The notes beneath the pieces were generated by a model. The model ran no database searches. It was given only the letters and a program-made list of their open reading frames with translations, and was not told the origin of the DNA. The translations under genes and the position numbers were made by a program. This document shows positions 1 to 8,310 of a stretch of 36,775 bases of DNA, piece by piece. This DNA is from Candidatus Omnitrophota bacterium. GTDB taxonomy: Bacteria; Hinthialibacterota; Hinthialibacteria; Hinthialibacterales; Hinthialibacteraceae. Each line of letters opens with the position of its first letter. Within the stretch, counting starts at the first letter, position 1. The stretch lies in assembly GCA_040755155.1 (NCBI GenBank), contig JBFMBP010000003.1:1-36775 (forward strand), given 5' to 3'.

Positions 1-2
1 AT

Positions 3-86
3 CTCCCCTCCCGCCTCGCCCAAGAAAACGTCGATCCCCGCATCCCATGGCTTTACAACTTCAAACTTGACTTTCGCTTTCGCTAA
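3..86 (+). CDS. C-terminal end of an unidentified protein (partial)
   Basis: The third forward frame is open from the window edge to a TAA at 84-86 and gives 27 residues. The tail is rich in aromatic and basic residues (it ends WLYNFKLDFRFR), and its codon choice resembles the neighbouring genes. The other two forward frames read mostly through simple Pro/Ser/Arg-rich sequence. Too little is present to assign a family. The rest of the gene lies upstream of the window. It could also be non-coding. Confidence 0.4.
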   Translation, partial: LPSRLAQENVDPRIPWLYNFKLDFRFR

Positions 87-100
87 CCGTAGAGTCAAAT

Positions 101-213
101 TTTCTCCCCCTTATAAATCCTTGAAGATTGGGAGAGGTTAGGTGAGGGTTGATAAAACTAGCCTAATCATCTCCTCACCCTAGCCCTATCCCAGCGGGAG
201 AGGGGAATTAAAA
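101..213. repeat. Intergenic hairpin repeat, short family (copy 1)
   Basis: This imperfect palindrome has arms built from GGGAGAGGTTAGGTGAGGG and its complement-like CTCACCCTAGCCCTATCCC, separated by an AT-rich centre. Near-identical arms occur at 8125-8228, and one arm occurs at 7516-7556. It lies just beyond the 3' end of the polX gene on the minus strand. No protein is encoded. It looks like a REP/MITE-like non-autonomous repeat. Confidence 0.7.
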
Positions 214-238
214 GCAATGATCTTAATAGTGATTGCGA

Positions 239-1954
239 TTATTTTGCAATGGCTTTAAGAAACGCTTTCAGCGGCAGCGTATTCAACACGTCTCCCGCTT
301 CCAGCCGTCCACGTCGCGCCGTTTGCAGGCCGAATTTCAAATTGTCGAAATCCGCTTTGGAATGCGTATCGGTATCCAGCGTAAATTTTACGCCATGAGT
401 TTTGGCTTCGCGGATATGCTTATCGTTGAGGTCGAGACGGTAGTAATGGGCGTTGATTTCCAGCGCCGTTCTCGATGCGGCGGCGGTGGAAAAAAGCCGT
501 TCCAGATCGATATCCAACGGCGGCCGTTGGCCGATCATGCGTCCAGTCGGATGGGCGAGGATGTCTATATTGGGATTCTCTATCGCGCTGCAGATGCGTT
601 GAGTCATTTTGTCGCGTGGCTGTTCGAAGGATGAATGGATCGCCGCGATGACGACATCCAATTGCTCTAATAGATCATCGGGAAAATCGAGCGATCCGTC
701 GGCGCGGATATCGACTTCCGAACCAGTCAGGATGCGGAAACCCTTATGCGTTTCGTTCCAGCGATGGATTTCCTCGATCTGCCGCTGGAGCCGGTCGGGA
801 TTGAGTCCATTGGCTACGCCGAGCGAACCGGAATGATCGGTAACGGCGATGAAGCGATAGCCCCGGCGCTTCGCTTCCTCAACCAGTTCGTCCAGCGTCA
901 TGCGCCCATCGCTCCAAACCGTATGGTTATGGATGGCGGATTGAATGTCTTGCGCTTCGATGAGCGGCGGCAGTTTTCCTTCCCGCGCCAGTTCGATTTC
1001 GTCGAATCCCTCCCGCAGTTCGGGGACGATGATGGGCAGCCCCAGCGCCTGGTAAATATCCTCTTCGTTCTCTCCGCCCAGCCGCTCCTCGGTTTTGGCG
1101 TCGAATACGCCGTATTCGTTGATTTTTATCCCTTGCCGCACGGCCAGTTCCCGCAGTTTGACGTTATGCTCTTTGGAACCGGTGAAGTATTGCAGCGCCG
1201 CGCCGAAACTTAGCAGCGGGACGGAGCGCAAATCGACCTGCAGGCCGCTATGCAAAACGATGCTCAATTTCGTTTCTCCTTGAGCGAGGATGTCGCGGCG
1301 GTTTTTCGTCGCAAGAAATTCTTGCATCGCCGCTTCGCTGTTTTCGGCGGCGGCGAGGATATCCACGTCGCCGACGGTCTCCTTGCCCCGGCGCAGGCTG
1401 CCTGCGAATTCCACCCGCTGAACGCCATCGATCTGGCGTAGGCGGTTTACGATATCTTCGGCAACGGCGTAAGCGGCGCCGAGGTGGAAGCGCCCGGCGG
1501 ATTGCCGCAGATTGGCGATGCCTTTAAGAATTTTCTCTTCCGTTTTTTTGCCCATGCCAGGTAGGGATTGCAGCTGTCCCGCTTCCGCCGCTTTTTGCAG
1601 TTGATCGATGGAAGCAATGCCCAAGGTTTCGTAAACCAATTTCGTTTTTTTCGGTCCCATACCGGACACGTTTAGCAGTTCAAGCAGACCAGCGGGAAGG
1701 CTGGCGAGCAATTCTTCATGGTAGGCGATTTTTCCCGTATCCAAGGCTTCCTGGATTTTTTCCGCCATGCCTTTACCGATGCCGTCGATGCTTTTCAATT
1801 CGCCTCGCTTGTGTAATTCGGCCAACGATTCGGCGAGATTTTCTACCGCCCGCGCCGCTTTCTGATAGGCGCGCACCTTGAAGACGTTTTCCCCTCGAAT
1901 TTCTAACAGGTCGGTGATTTCCGCTAATAGCCTGGCGATCTCCGCATTATCCAT
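239..1954 (-). CDS. polX: Family X DNA polymerase / PHP exonuclease PolX
   Basis: This is a bacterial PolX of 571 aa, the usual length for the family, expected to fill short gaps in base-excision repair. Helix-hairpin-helix elements appear near residues 55-67, 96-110 and 131-143. The polymerase nucleotidyl-transfer signature [16 protein letters not shown] sits at 185-200 and includes the GDVD metal-binding acidic pair. A C-terminal PHP domain starts with HNHTVWSDG (342-350) and continues with TDHS (372-375), GSEVDI (411-416), AHPTGR (467-472) and DTDTHS (527-532), which are the metal-binding histidine and aspartate motifs expected for a 3'-5' exonuclease. Both catalytic modules look intact. 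The ATG at 1952-1954 is the natural start, although only a weak G-rich ribosome site precedes it. It is monocistronic and divergent from the lipopolysaccharide genes. Confidence 0.96.
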   Translation of the reverse strand: MDNAEIARLLAEITDLLEIRGENVFKVRAYQKAARAVENLAESLAELHKRGELKSIDGIGKGMAEKIQEALDTGKIAYHEELLASLPAGLLELLNVSGMGPKKTKLVYETLGIASIDQLQKAAEAGQLQSLPGMGKKTEEKILKGIANLRQSAGRFHLGAAYAVAEDIVNRLRQIDGVQRVEFAGSLRRGKETVGDVDILAAAENSEAAMQEFLATKNRRDILAQGETKLSIVLHSGLQVDLRSVPLLSFGAALQYFTGSKEHNVKLRELAVRQGIKINEYGVFDAKTEERLGGENEEDIYQALGLPIIVPELREGFDEIELAREGKLPPLIEAQDIQSAIHNHTVWSDGRMTLDELVEEAKRRGYRFIAVTDHSGSLGVANGLNPDRLQRQIEEIHRWNETHKGFRILTGSEVDIRADGSLDFPDDLLEQLDVVIAAIHSSFEQPRDKMTQRICSAIENPNIDILAHPTGRMIGQRPPLDIDLERLFSTAAASRTALEINAHYYRLDLNDKHIREAKTHGVKFTLDTDTHSKADFDNLKFGLQTARRGRLEAGDVLNTLPLKAFLKAIAK

Positions 1955-2117
1955 GCCGTTCCAGCCGCCTTTCGCGCAGCAATATTCTATTCTTTTTTAC
2001 GATTGTAAATGAACGGGAAGATTGAGGAAGGTTGGATTCAATATCGTTCTTTGTTCCACTGGAGTATCTCGCCGTCTCTGCCTACTATTGATTCAATATT
2101 TTCTGGGAGCGTATTTC

Positions 2118-3413
2118 GTGAGACGATTTTTGTCCAAGCCGCGCATCGCGTTTGTGGATTTGACCTTCAACTGGCCGCCTGTCGGCGGTTGCTGGATCGA
2201 CGCCCATCACGTCATGAAGGGATTGCAGGAGCGGGGCGCCGAGGTTTGTCTATTCACGCCGGATTTTCAAACGTATTACCTGCGCGGCGATATCCGCACG
2301 AGTCCGCCCTATCCCGTGGTTTCGATTCCTTTCAACCGGTTTACGTATAATTTTTATTTCGTGATGAACCGGTTCCGACGCTGCGTTGAGGCTTTTCAAC
2401 CCGATCTGATTTTTATTACCGACGGCTATCACATGAAGAATCACCTGCTGACGGCCTTCGGTCCCGAACGCTGCTTCTTGCGCTTCTACTCTTACGAATT
2501 GCTCTGCATCAATCTTCACTATTACCGCTATCATGAAAACCGCATCTGCGATATGGGCTTTTTCGATAAACCAAGGGAGTGCCATCATTGTTGGTTTCAG
2601 CGCATGCCCGCGCTGGGACGGGCGATTCAAATCGCCATGGACTGGCCGGAAACGCATCCCAAACTGCATTTTTCCCAGGAATATTTAGCGAGTCTGGCGT
2701 TTACGGATTTGTATCGCCGGCAGTTGCGTGAGAATTTGCGCCGCTTGCGGGGCGCGATCGTCTACAACGATTTCATGCGATCGAAAATATCGCTTTTAGT
2801 GGATAATATCCATATCATACCGTCCGGCGTCGACGCCAAGCGTTTCGTTCCTGCGCCGTCTCGCGCCGGTTCGGAGGTTGTGAAAATCTTCCTACCCGGA
2901 CGCGCCAACGATCCGCAGAAGGGATTGCCAATCGCGATCCAAGCGCTGGAAAAATTGGCGGTGGAGGGTTTGCGGTTCGAGTTGCATTACACCGCCGCGA
3001 TGGATTGTCCAACGTCTGCGCCCTGGCTAGTGAATCGGGGATGGGTGGATCAAGAAGCGCTGCCGGATTTGTACCGGCAGATGGACATCGTCATCGTTCC
3101 GTCCACTTGGATCGAACCGTTTGGCATTACAGCGCTGGAAGGCATGTCTTGCGCGTTGCCCGTCGTCGCCAGCCGCATCGGCGGTCTCGCTCATTCCATC
3201 GCGCATGATGTTACAGGTTATCATGTCGAGCCGGGCGATGCGGGGGATTTGGCTAATGCGCTGCGCAAATTGATTCTAGATGAAGGCTTGCGCCGACGCC
3301 TAGGCTGCGCCGGACGCGAGCGCGTCTTGCAGCATTACGATTGGGACGTCATCCTCGACGAATGTTATATAGGTTTAGTCGAAAAAGCGTTGGCGGGGAA
3401 TCCGGGATTATGA
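2118..3413 (+). CDS. GT-B glycosyltransferase, GT4-like
   Basis: This is a cytoplasmic retaining glycosyltransferase likely to add a sugar to the lipopolysaccharide core or another surface glycan. The N-terminal Rossmann part carries a PPVGGCW loop for acceptor or nucleotide binding. The C-terminal half carries the GT4 E-x7-E motif, EPFGITALE (E333 and E341), followed by a glycine-rich segment. The start is taken as GTG at 2118, preceded by GGGAG eight bases upstream. The longer reading frame begins at a TTG (2022) and would add a 32-residue hydrophobic leader with no convincing ribosome site. The stop overlaps the waaA start (ATGA), so the two are co-translated. The donor and acceptor sugars cannot be told from sequence. 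Confidence 0.88.
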   Translation: MRRFLSKPRIAFVDLTFNWPPVGGCWIDAHHVMKGLQERGAEVCLFTPDFQTYYLRGDIRTSPPYPVVSIPFNRFTYNFYFVMNRFRRCVEAFQPDLIFITDGYHMKNHLLTAFGPERCFLRFYSYELLCINLHYYRYHENRICDMGFFDKPRECHHCWFQRMPALGRAIQIAMDWPETHPKLHFSQEYLASLAFTDLYRRQLRENLRRLRGAIVYNDFMRSKISLLVDNIHIIPSGVDAKRFVPAPSRAGSEVVKIFLPGRANDPQKGLPIAIQALEKLAVEGLRFELHYTAAMDCPTSAPWLVNRGWVDQEALPDLYRQMDIVIVPSTWIEPFGITALEGMSCALPVVASRIGGLAHSIAHDVTGYHVEPGDAGDLANALRKLILDEGLRRRLGCAGRERVLQHYDWDVILDECYIGLVEKALAGNPGL

Positions 3414-4753
3414 ATCGCGGCGAGAATCGTCAAATTTCATCACAACGTTTGCGGCTGTGGAGCGCAATCGGCTACGCGGGACTGCTGCTGGCGGCGCCTT
3501 TTTATGGAGGGCGTATGTTGACGAGCGGCAAGAACCGCGCGGGTTTGCGCCAACGCCTGACGTTGTATTCCGCCGAGGAACGACGCCGGTTTTCGCAAGG
3601 GCCGTATTTATGGATTCATGCGGTTTCGGTGGGCGAATTGATGGCCGCGCGCCCCTTGCTGCAACGGCTGAAACGCGATTATCCCGATCGCAAGATTTTC
3701 GTAACCACCGTCACCCCAACGGGGCAGGAATTGGCGCAGAAAACGCCGGAAGTGGACGAGTCGCTCTATTTTCCCCTCGATCTTTATCCATTAAGCCGCC
3801 GCTTGCTTTCGCTGGTGCGCCCGCAATGCCTGATTATTTTGGAAACGGAGATTTGGCCCAACGCCATCCGCGCGGCGGCGGAAGATGGGATTCCGCTTTT
3901 TATGGTCAACGCCCGCCTCTCCGACCGCTCCTATAAAAATTATCTGCGCGCGCGTTGGCTTTTCGAGCCGGTGTTGTCGCTCTTTTCCGCCATACTCGCC
4001 CAGAGCGATGTGGATGCGGAGCGCTTTCGTTCGCTGCATGCGCCGCCCGGCGTTGTCTCGGCGGCGGGCAATCTCAAATTCGAGGCGGCCGCCGAAATGG
4101 ACCCTGCGGAGCGGGCGCAGTGGCGCCAGCGATTCGGCATTCGCGACGACGAAATCGTCTGGCTTGGCGGCTCCACCTTTCCCGGCGAGGAAGCGGCGCT
4201 GGCTTGCGTTTTCTCGGCGCTATGCAAGGAAGGATTTCCCTTGCGGCTTCTCATCGCTCCGCGCCACGTAGAGCGCGCGGCGGAGATCGAACGGGAACTG
4301 AAAGAGATGGGGTTTTCTCTTATTCGCCGTTCCCAAATCGGCGATAGTTATTCTCCCAGCGATCCCGCGCCCATCATTCTTTTAGATACGATCGGCGAAC
4401 TGCGCCGCGTCTATTCCGCCGCCGATATCGTCTTTATGGGCAAGTCGCTCTGCGGCAAAGGCGGACAGAATCCTCTCGAACCGGCGGCATGGGGGCGTCC
4501 GATTTTTTATGGCGAGAACATGCAAAATTTCCGCGACGTTTCCGCCCTGCTGCTGCGCGCCGGGGCCGCCCGCTGCGTCAAGAACGAAGGGGAATTGATC
4601 GAAGCAGGCCGGGCGCTATGCGAATCGCCGCAACAGCGCGAAGAGATGGGGCGGCGCGCCCAAGAGATCGTCCGCTCCAACCGGGGCGCCTTGCAGCGGA
4701 TCATGGAAACGCTAGCCCCAGCGTTGGATCGGGCGGCGGGACGGTCGCGATGA
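3410..4753 (+). CDS. waaA: 3-deoxy-D-manno-octulosonic acid (Kdo) transferase
   Basis: This GT30 enzyme transfers Kdo from CMP-Kdo to the lipid A precursor at the inner membrane. The 447-aa protein has an N-terminal hydrophobic anchor (about residues 17-32) and then VSVGE (72-76), whose Glu76 matches the catalytic base of the family. TTVTPTG (99-105), ETEIWPN, NARLSDRS and GNLKFE follow. Near the C-terminus, GKGGQNPLEPA (349-359) corresponds to the family's GGHNPLEPA donor-binding loop, with Gln replacing His. The ATG at 3410 lies inside the ATGA overlap with the glycosyltransferase stop; a longer frame from 3341 starts at TTG inside the upstream gene and is less likely. The stop overlaps the lpxK start. 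Whether it adds one or more Kdo residues is not predictable. Confidence 0.95.
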   Translation: MNRGENRQISSQRLRLWSAIGYAGLLLAAPFYGGRMLTSGKNRAGLRQRLTLYSAEERRRFSQGPYLWIHAVSVGELMAARPLLQRLKRDYPDRKIFVTTVTPTGQELAQKTPEVDESLYFPLDLYPLSRRLLSLVRPQCLIILETEIWPNAIRAAAEDGIPLFMVNARLSDRSYKNYLRARWLFEPVLSLFSAILAQSDVDAERFRSLHAPPGVVSAAGNLKFEAAAEMDPAERAQWRQRFGIRDDEIVWLGGSTFPGEEAALACVFSALCKEGFPLRLLIAPRHVERAAEIERELKEMGFSLIRRSQIGDSYSPSDPAPIILLDTIGELRRVYSAADIVFMGKSLCGKGGQNPLEPAAWGRPIFYGENMQNFRDVSALLLRAGAARCVKNEGELIEAGRALCESPQQREEMGRRAQEIVRSNRGALQRIMETLAPALDRAAGRSR

Positions 4754-5871
4754 TCGGCGGCCATTCTCTTTATCGCGCCTGGCGGCGGCTGGCTTACGAG
4801 AATTGCGGCCCTTTGCGTTGGGCTGCTCCCATTCTGGCGCCATGTTCTTGGATTTACGCGCTGGCGGCGTCAAACAAAAGACGGCTGCGGCGATGGGGGA
4901 TTTTACCATCCCGCGCCTTGCCGCTTCCTGTCGTTTCTGTCGGCAATCTGACCGTGGGCGGCGTGGGTAAAACGCCTTTCAGCTTGTTTCTCGCGGAAGG
5001 ATTCATTCGCCGTGGACTGCGCCCCGCGATTCTCTTTCGCGGATACCGACGCCGATCTACGGAGTCAATCATTCTTGGTTCGAACGATTTCGATAAGAAC
5101 AAAATTCAAGAATATGGCGATGAATCGGCCTTATTGTCATGGATATCCAATACGCCGATCGGCATAGGACGCGACCGCTATGCCGTAGGCAAGCGCTTGT
5201 TGGAGCGATGGCCATGCGATGTTATTATTCTTGACGATGGCTTCCAGCACAACCAATTGCAGCGGGTCTGCGATATCGTCATGCTGGACGCCGCCGCGCC
5301 GCTGGGCAACGGCTATTGCCTGCCTTACGGTCCCTTGCGCGAGCCGCCGTCCGTTCTCTCCGCTGCCGATGCGTTAGTCTTTCATGGCGATCAATTCGAC
5401 GAGGCTTGGATGGATCGGCTACGTTTGCATCAACCTCATTTCATGGGAAATCTGAATTGGGTGGATATCCTTTCTTTAGAGCATTGGTTTGATAAAAAAT
5501 ATTCAAAGGGCGTTCCTCTGGCGGAGTGGAGCGGAAGCGAGGTTGTTCTGCTATCCGGCATCGGTTCGCCGGATCGTTTTCATAAACAAGCGCTAGCTTA
5601 CGGCTTGAAAATTGTAGTTCATATTGTCTTTCCCGATCATCATTGGTATACGCCAGAAGAAGCCGCATCGATCTCACGGCGCGGACCAGTTCTCATGACG
5701 GAAAAGGACGCCATCCGCCTATTGGCGCTGGATGTTCCTCCAATGAAGAACACTTTTGTTGTTAGGGCGCGTTGGAGGATGAAAGATGAGGATTGCTTTT
5801 GGCAATGGCTGATGCTTAAGATTGGCTTCGATTATCGTCCGCCTTCTTCTGTATCTTCGCAGCAAGAATAA
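4750..5871 (+). CDS. lpxK: Tetraacyldisaccharide 4'-kinase
   Basis: LpxK phosphorylates the 4' position of the lipid A disaccharide at the inner membrane, the step before Kdo addition by WaaA. The 373-aa protein has an N-terminal membrane-associated segment (about residues 20-41), a P-loop GNLTVGGVGKT (65-75), FRGYRR (96-101) and the characteristic DDGFQH motif (162-167). The family GDEP motif reads GDES here. The ATG at 4750 overlaps the waaA stop by four bases, giving a third co-translated gene in the operon. A longer open frame upstream lies within waaA and is a shadow. The neighbouring enzyme is the next step of the same pathway, which supports both assignments. Confidence 0.95.
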   Translation: MIGGHSLYRAWRRLAYENCGPLRWAAPILAPCSWIYALAASNKRRLRRWGILPSRALPLPVVSVGNLTVGGVGKTPFSLFLAEGFIRRGLRPAILFRGYRRRSTESIILGSNDFDKNKIQEYGDESALLSWISNTPIGIGRDRYAVGKRLLERWPCDVIILDDGFQHNQLQRVCDIVMLDAAAPLGNGYCLPYGPLREPPSVLSAADALVFHGDQFDEAWMDRLRLHQPHFMGNLNWVDILSLEHWFDKKYSKGVPLAEWSGSEVVLLSGIGSPDRFHKQALAYGLKIVVHIVFPDHHWYTPEEAASISRRGPVLMTEKDAIRLLALDVPPMKNTFVVRARWRMKDEDCFWQWLMLKIGFDYRPPSSVSSQQE

Positions 5872-5940
5872 TATTTATAAATATTGAAAAGACTGGTTGG
5901 CGAGCGTTTTTCGAGCCGTCAATTTTTGAAAAATATAATA

Positions 5941-5969
5941 AGGATGGGTCAAAAAACGCGACCCATCCT
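5941..5969. repeat. Perfect 10-bp inverted repeat downstream of lpxK
   Basis: AGGATGGGTC (5941-5950) pairs with GACCCATCCT (5960-5969) around a 9-nt loop. It could end the lipid A operon transcript, but there is no following T-run, so it is more likely a dispersed hairpin repeat than a classical intrinsic terminator. Confidence 0.6.
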
Positions 5970-6019
5970 ACGGCCTATCCCTCATTGAATAAATTCGCCC
6001 CATCAAGGAGTTTTATGCC

Positions 6020-7438
6020 ATGCCATCGTGGGAAACATTATACCGAAACGCCTATGAGCGAGGCGTCGTGCGCATCCAGTCGCTGAAAGGCGTCGCCTGC
6101 GCTTTTCATTCCGTATTGGACGGCTTGATTCGTCTTACTCCGGATTGGCTGCATTCGCTTTTAAACGCAAATCCCTCTCTTAAACAAGCGGCGCTCAAAG
6201 GATGCGGAGGCGATATTCCTCTTGAGATCATGAGTCCGAAAGATTTTATCCAAGGCCTATTCAGTTCGCTGGCGAAAGGCGCGGCCTTGCAGCGCATGAT
6301 CCGTTCCGAAGCGACGTACCGCTGGGCATTGGAAACATTTGGGCCAGGGCAATTGCGGCTGGGCGGCACTTCGGGAAACATGGCGCGTTCGCTCTCTCCG
6401 TTGGGCATTCCCGTTACCGTCTATGCCAATCCGTTGACTCGCGAACTGGCGGAACTTTTTGGCGACGACGAATCTCTCAGCGTCATCGTGAAGGAGAATG
6501 AAGAATTCGTCTTGCGCAGGCCGAAACAGGCGGCGCGGGAAAGCGGCGTCTTCGCCATTCATTGGATAATGGAATACAGCGCCGATTTCTCGATGGAACT
6601 GGACGGCGTCATAATTCGTCCAGGCCGGGCGAATCGCTATATCCCCTCCTGGAATCCGCGCAACAATCAATTTCGCATGAGCGAGGAATTCGCCGAAGGC
6701 TTTTTATCGTTGATCGATTCCTACAGCCATTTGCTTTTTTCGGGATTTCATATCCTTTCCGAACAGTATCCCGATGGTTCGACGTGCGCGGACGTAGTTC
6801 GCCCATTAGGCGATTATCTGCTCCAAGTGCGAAAGAAAGCGTCGAGGTTGAGGATTCATTTGGAATTCGCTTCCATCGCTTCACCCAAAGTGCGGGGCGC
6901 CGTGTTGGAGCATATCGTTCCCAACGTTCATAGTCTGGGCTGCAACGAGACGGAACTGCCGCTGCTCATCGACAGCCTGGGCGGCGCCCCGCTGGCGGAG
7001 AAACTGCGCGTCCAGCCTTCAGCGATGGATTTCTGCTGGGCGTTGGCGCTTGTCTTGCGAGAAACGGGATTGGAGCGCATTCATTTTCACAACCTTGGCT
7101 ACTATCTTTGTATGGAAAAATCGCCGTGGACATCGGCCTCCTCTTCCCGCGACGCTTTGCTCCTATCGGCAATCATGGCGGCGGCGCGGGCGAAGAACGG
7201 TTTGTTCTCGCGTCTTGGCGATATCGAAGCGGGATTGTCGGAATCCATCGGCAAGGCCGGATTGGAACAATTGCAATTATTGGCGGAAAGATGGGAGCAG
7301 CCGTCTATTCGGGAAGAAGGTTTGGGAACATGCGAAGGATTCGTTTTAAGCGCTATTCCTGCGAAGGTGGTAAAAAATCCTTTGTTTACCGTTGGATTAG
7401 GGGATACTATATCGGCGGGCGCTTTTTTAACGGCGTAG
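6020..7438 (+). CDS. ADP-dependent glucokinase/phosphofructokinase family sugar kinase
   Basis: The protein matches the ADP-dependent sugar kinase family (ribokinase fold, ADP as phosphoryl donor), with 472 aa against about 450-470 for archaeal members. Family landmarks appear in order: an N-terminal PSWETLYRNA helix, an Asp (D34) in the usual sugar-binding strand, LRLGGTSGNMARSL (112-125), NRYIPS (205-210), LFSGFHIL (239-246), HLEFA (280-284), the metal-site-like GCNETEL (307-313), RIHFHNLGYYL, and C-terminal TVGLGDTISAGAF (457-469) with catalytic base D462. A ribosome site (AAGGAG) precedes the ATG at 6020. It stands alone between repeats, so context does not name the substrate; glucose and fructose-6-phosphate are the known family substrates. 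The residue string normally written FNTNID is FHSVLD here, so specificity may differ. Confidence 0.88.
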   Translation: MPSWETLYRNAYERGVVRIQSLKGVACAFHSVLDGLIRLTPDWLHSLLNANPSLKQAALKGCGGDIPLEIMSPKDFIQGLFSSLAKGAALQRMIRSEATYRWALETFGPGQLRLGGTSGNMARSLSPLGIPVTVYANPLTRELAELFGDDESLSVIVKENEEFVLRRPKQAARESGVFAIHWIMEYSADFSMELDGVIIRPGRANRYIPSWNPRNNQFRMSEEFAEGFLSLIDSYSHLLFSGFHILSEQYPDGSTCADVVRPLGDYLLQVRKKASRLRIHLEFASIASPKVRGAVLEHIVPNVHSLGCNETELPLLIDSLGGAPLAEKLRVQPSAMDFCWALALVLRETGLERIHFHNLGYYLCMEKSPWTSASSSRDALLLSAIMAAARAKNGLFSRLGDIEAGLSESIGKAGLEQLQLLAERWEQPSIREEGLGTCEGFVLSAIPAKVVKNPLFTVGLGDTISAGAFLTA

Positions 7439-7446
7439 TTGAAAAT

Positions 7447-7480
7447 GTTGGGCTACGCTTCGCTTTGAGCCTACCCTACA
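7447..7480 (-). repeat. Dispersed GGGCTACGC/GAGCC repeat (reverse copy)
   Basis: GGGCTACGCTTCGCTTTGAG followed by CCTACCCTA is the reverse complement of the element at 22434-22465 and of a decayed copy at 17801-17833. All three sit between genes. The function is unknown; it may be a small palindromic repeat family. Confidence 0.6.
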
Positions 7481-7515
7481 TAACTCAACTTCATTGAGAA
7501 TCGTCTTTGTAGAAC

Positions 7516-7556
7516 AATTCCCTCGCCCTCTGGGAGAGGGTTAGGGTGAGGGGGCG
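7516..7556. repeat. Half copy of the GGGAGAGGGTTAGGGTGAGGG hairpin repeat
   Basis: This single arm, CCCTCGCCCTCTGGGAGAGG plus TTAGGGTGAGGG, matches one arm of the hairpin repeats at 101-213 and 8125-8228. The other arm is missing. Confidence 0.6.
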
Positions 7557-7617
7557 AATCCTCAACGCTTGGGCATTTATTCCAATCCGAATTGATCTAG
7601 TCGAGAAAGAGTAGACG

Positions 7618-7980
7618 ATGAGAATTCCGCGCTGCGCGTCTTCCTGGTTGATGGAAATCGCCCGCAACTTGGTTCAAGGGGGAGCGCGGAATCCGGGAAC
7701 GGTCAATTATGCCTGGATTTCTTCGTGGAACGCCGCGCTATACTGGATTCAAGCGCCCGCCTTCAGCGTTTTGGCCTATCGCGGGGATAATCCCATCGAC
7801 GACGCCATGCAGCTACAACTCCTCGACGCCTTTTCCCGCAACAGTAAAAAGAAACTGGTCGCCATCGTCAATGAGACGGAAATATCGGCGCTCTGTTTTT
7901 TCGGCGGCGTTCCCTCCAACGTTCAATTGGCGACGCTCGATTTCGCCGCGATGGATATCGAACGAAATCGCTTGCTTTAG
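7618..7980 (+). CDS. Hypothetical protein, 120 aa
   Basis: I do not recognise this protein. It begins at the first ATG after an in-frame TAG (7612-7614), so it is not the tail of a longer open frame. Codon use (GCC, ATC, CGC, GAC, TCC) matches confident genes nearby, which argues for real coding. The product is probably soluble with mixed alpha/beta content and has no signal peptide or obvious motif; a Trp-rich stretch lies in its first half. The ribosome site is weak (GAAAGAG about 8 bases upstream). It lies between two hairpin repeats, so it could be a remnant of a larger gene. An overlapping forward frame (7709-7996) looks like a shadow. Confidence 0.5.
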   Translation: MRIPRCASSWLMEIARNLVQGGARNPGTVNYAWISSWNAALYWIQAPAFSVLAYRGDNPIDDAMQLQLLDAFSRNSKKKLVAIVNETEISALCFFGGVPSNVQLATLDFAAMDIERNRLL

Positions 7981-8124
7981 AACGTTTCAAATTTGAAGGG
8001 ATTATTTCAAGGGCAGAAAAAAAATCTTGCCCTTGCCACCCTCTTGAATGATGAATGATGAGAAAAGATTATTCATGGTTGGAAACGATCTTATACCAAC
8101 CTGCAGAGAGATTGTTGCTTTTTT

Positions 8125-8228
8125 TAATTCCTCTCCCAAGATTGGGAGAGGTTAGGTGAGGGTTGATATTATTAGATTTATCATTCCCACACCCTAACCC
8201 TCTCCCAGAGGGCGAGGGGATTTATAAG
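8125..8228. repeat. Intergenic hairpin repeat, short family (copy 2)
   Basis: The left arm, CTCTCCCAAGATTGGGAGAG followed by GTTAGGTGAGGGTTGAT, faces CACCCTAACCCTCTCCCAGAG. It is nearly the same as the element at 101-213 and is organised like the 153-bp elements at 29971-30123 and 36604-36756, but without the GAGCCTCTTGCAAAA ends. Confidence 0.75.
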
Positions 8229-8278
8229 TAACAATCCTAACGCAGAGTAGTATTAGTCTTGCCAGCCAGTCCCCCAGC

Positions 8279-8310
8279 CCCCAAGTCCCCAAGTCCCCAA
8301 GTCCCCAAGT
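8279..8310. repeat. Four tandem CCCCAAGT octamers
   Basis: Four perfect CCCCAAGT units directly abut the stop codon of the sulfatase-like gene, with related C-rich sequence just outside (8268-8278). On the gene's strand the 3' untranslated region therefore begins with ACTTGGGG repeats. The array is prone to slippage, and its role is unknown. Confidence 0.85.

Larger units (their letters stand above)
7981..8310. other. Non-coding interval with hairpins
   Basis: No credible gene is seen. It contains a hairpin at 8008-8035 (CAAGGGCAGA facing TCTTGCCCTTG around an A-run), a palindromic repeat (8125-8228) and an octamer tandem array (8279-8310). The first hairpin may end the upstream small gene, but it lacks a T-run. 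Confidence 0.6.

Noticed and set aside
101-213. Possible CRISPR array because of repeated GGGAGAGG-type blocks
   Set aside because: The blocks are palindromic arms scattered between genes with no regular repeat-spacer pattern and no cas genes.
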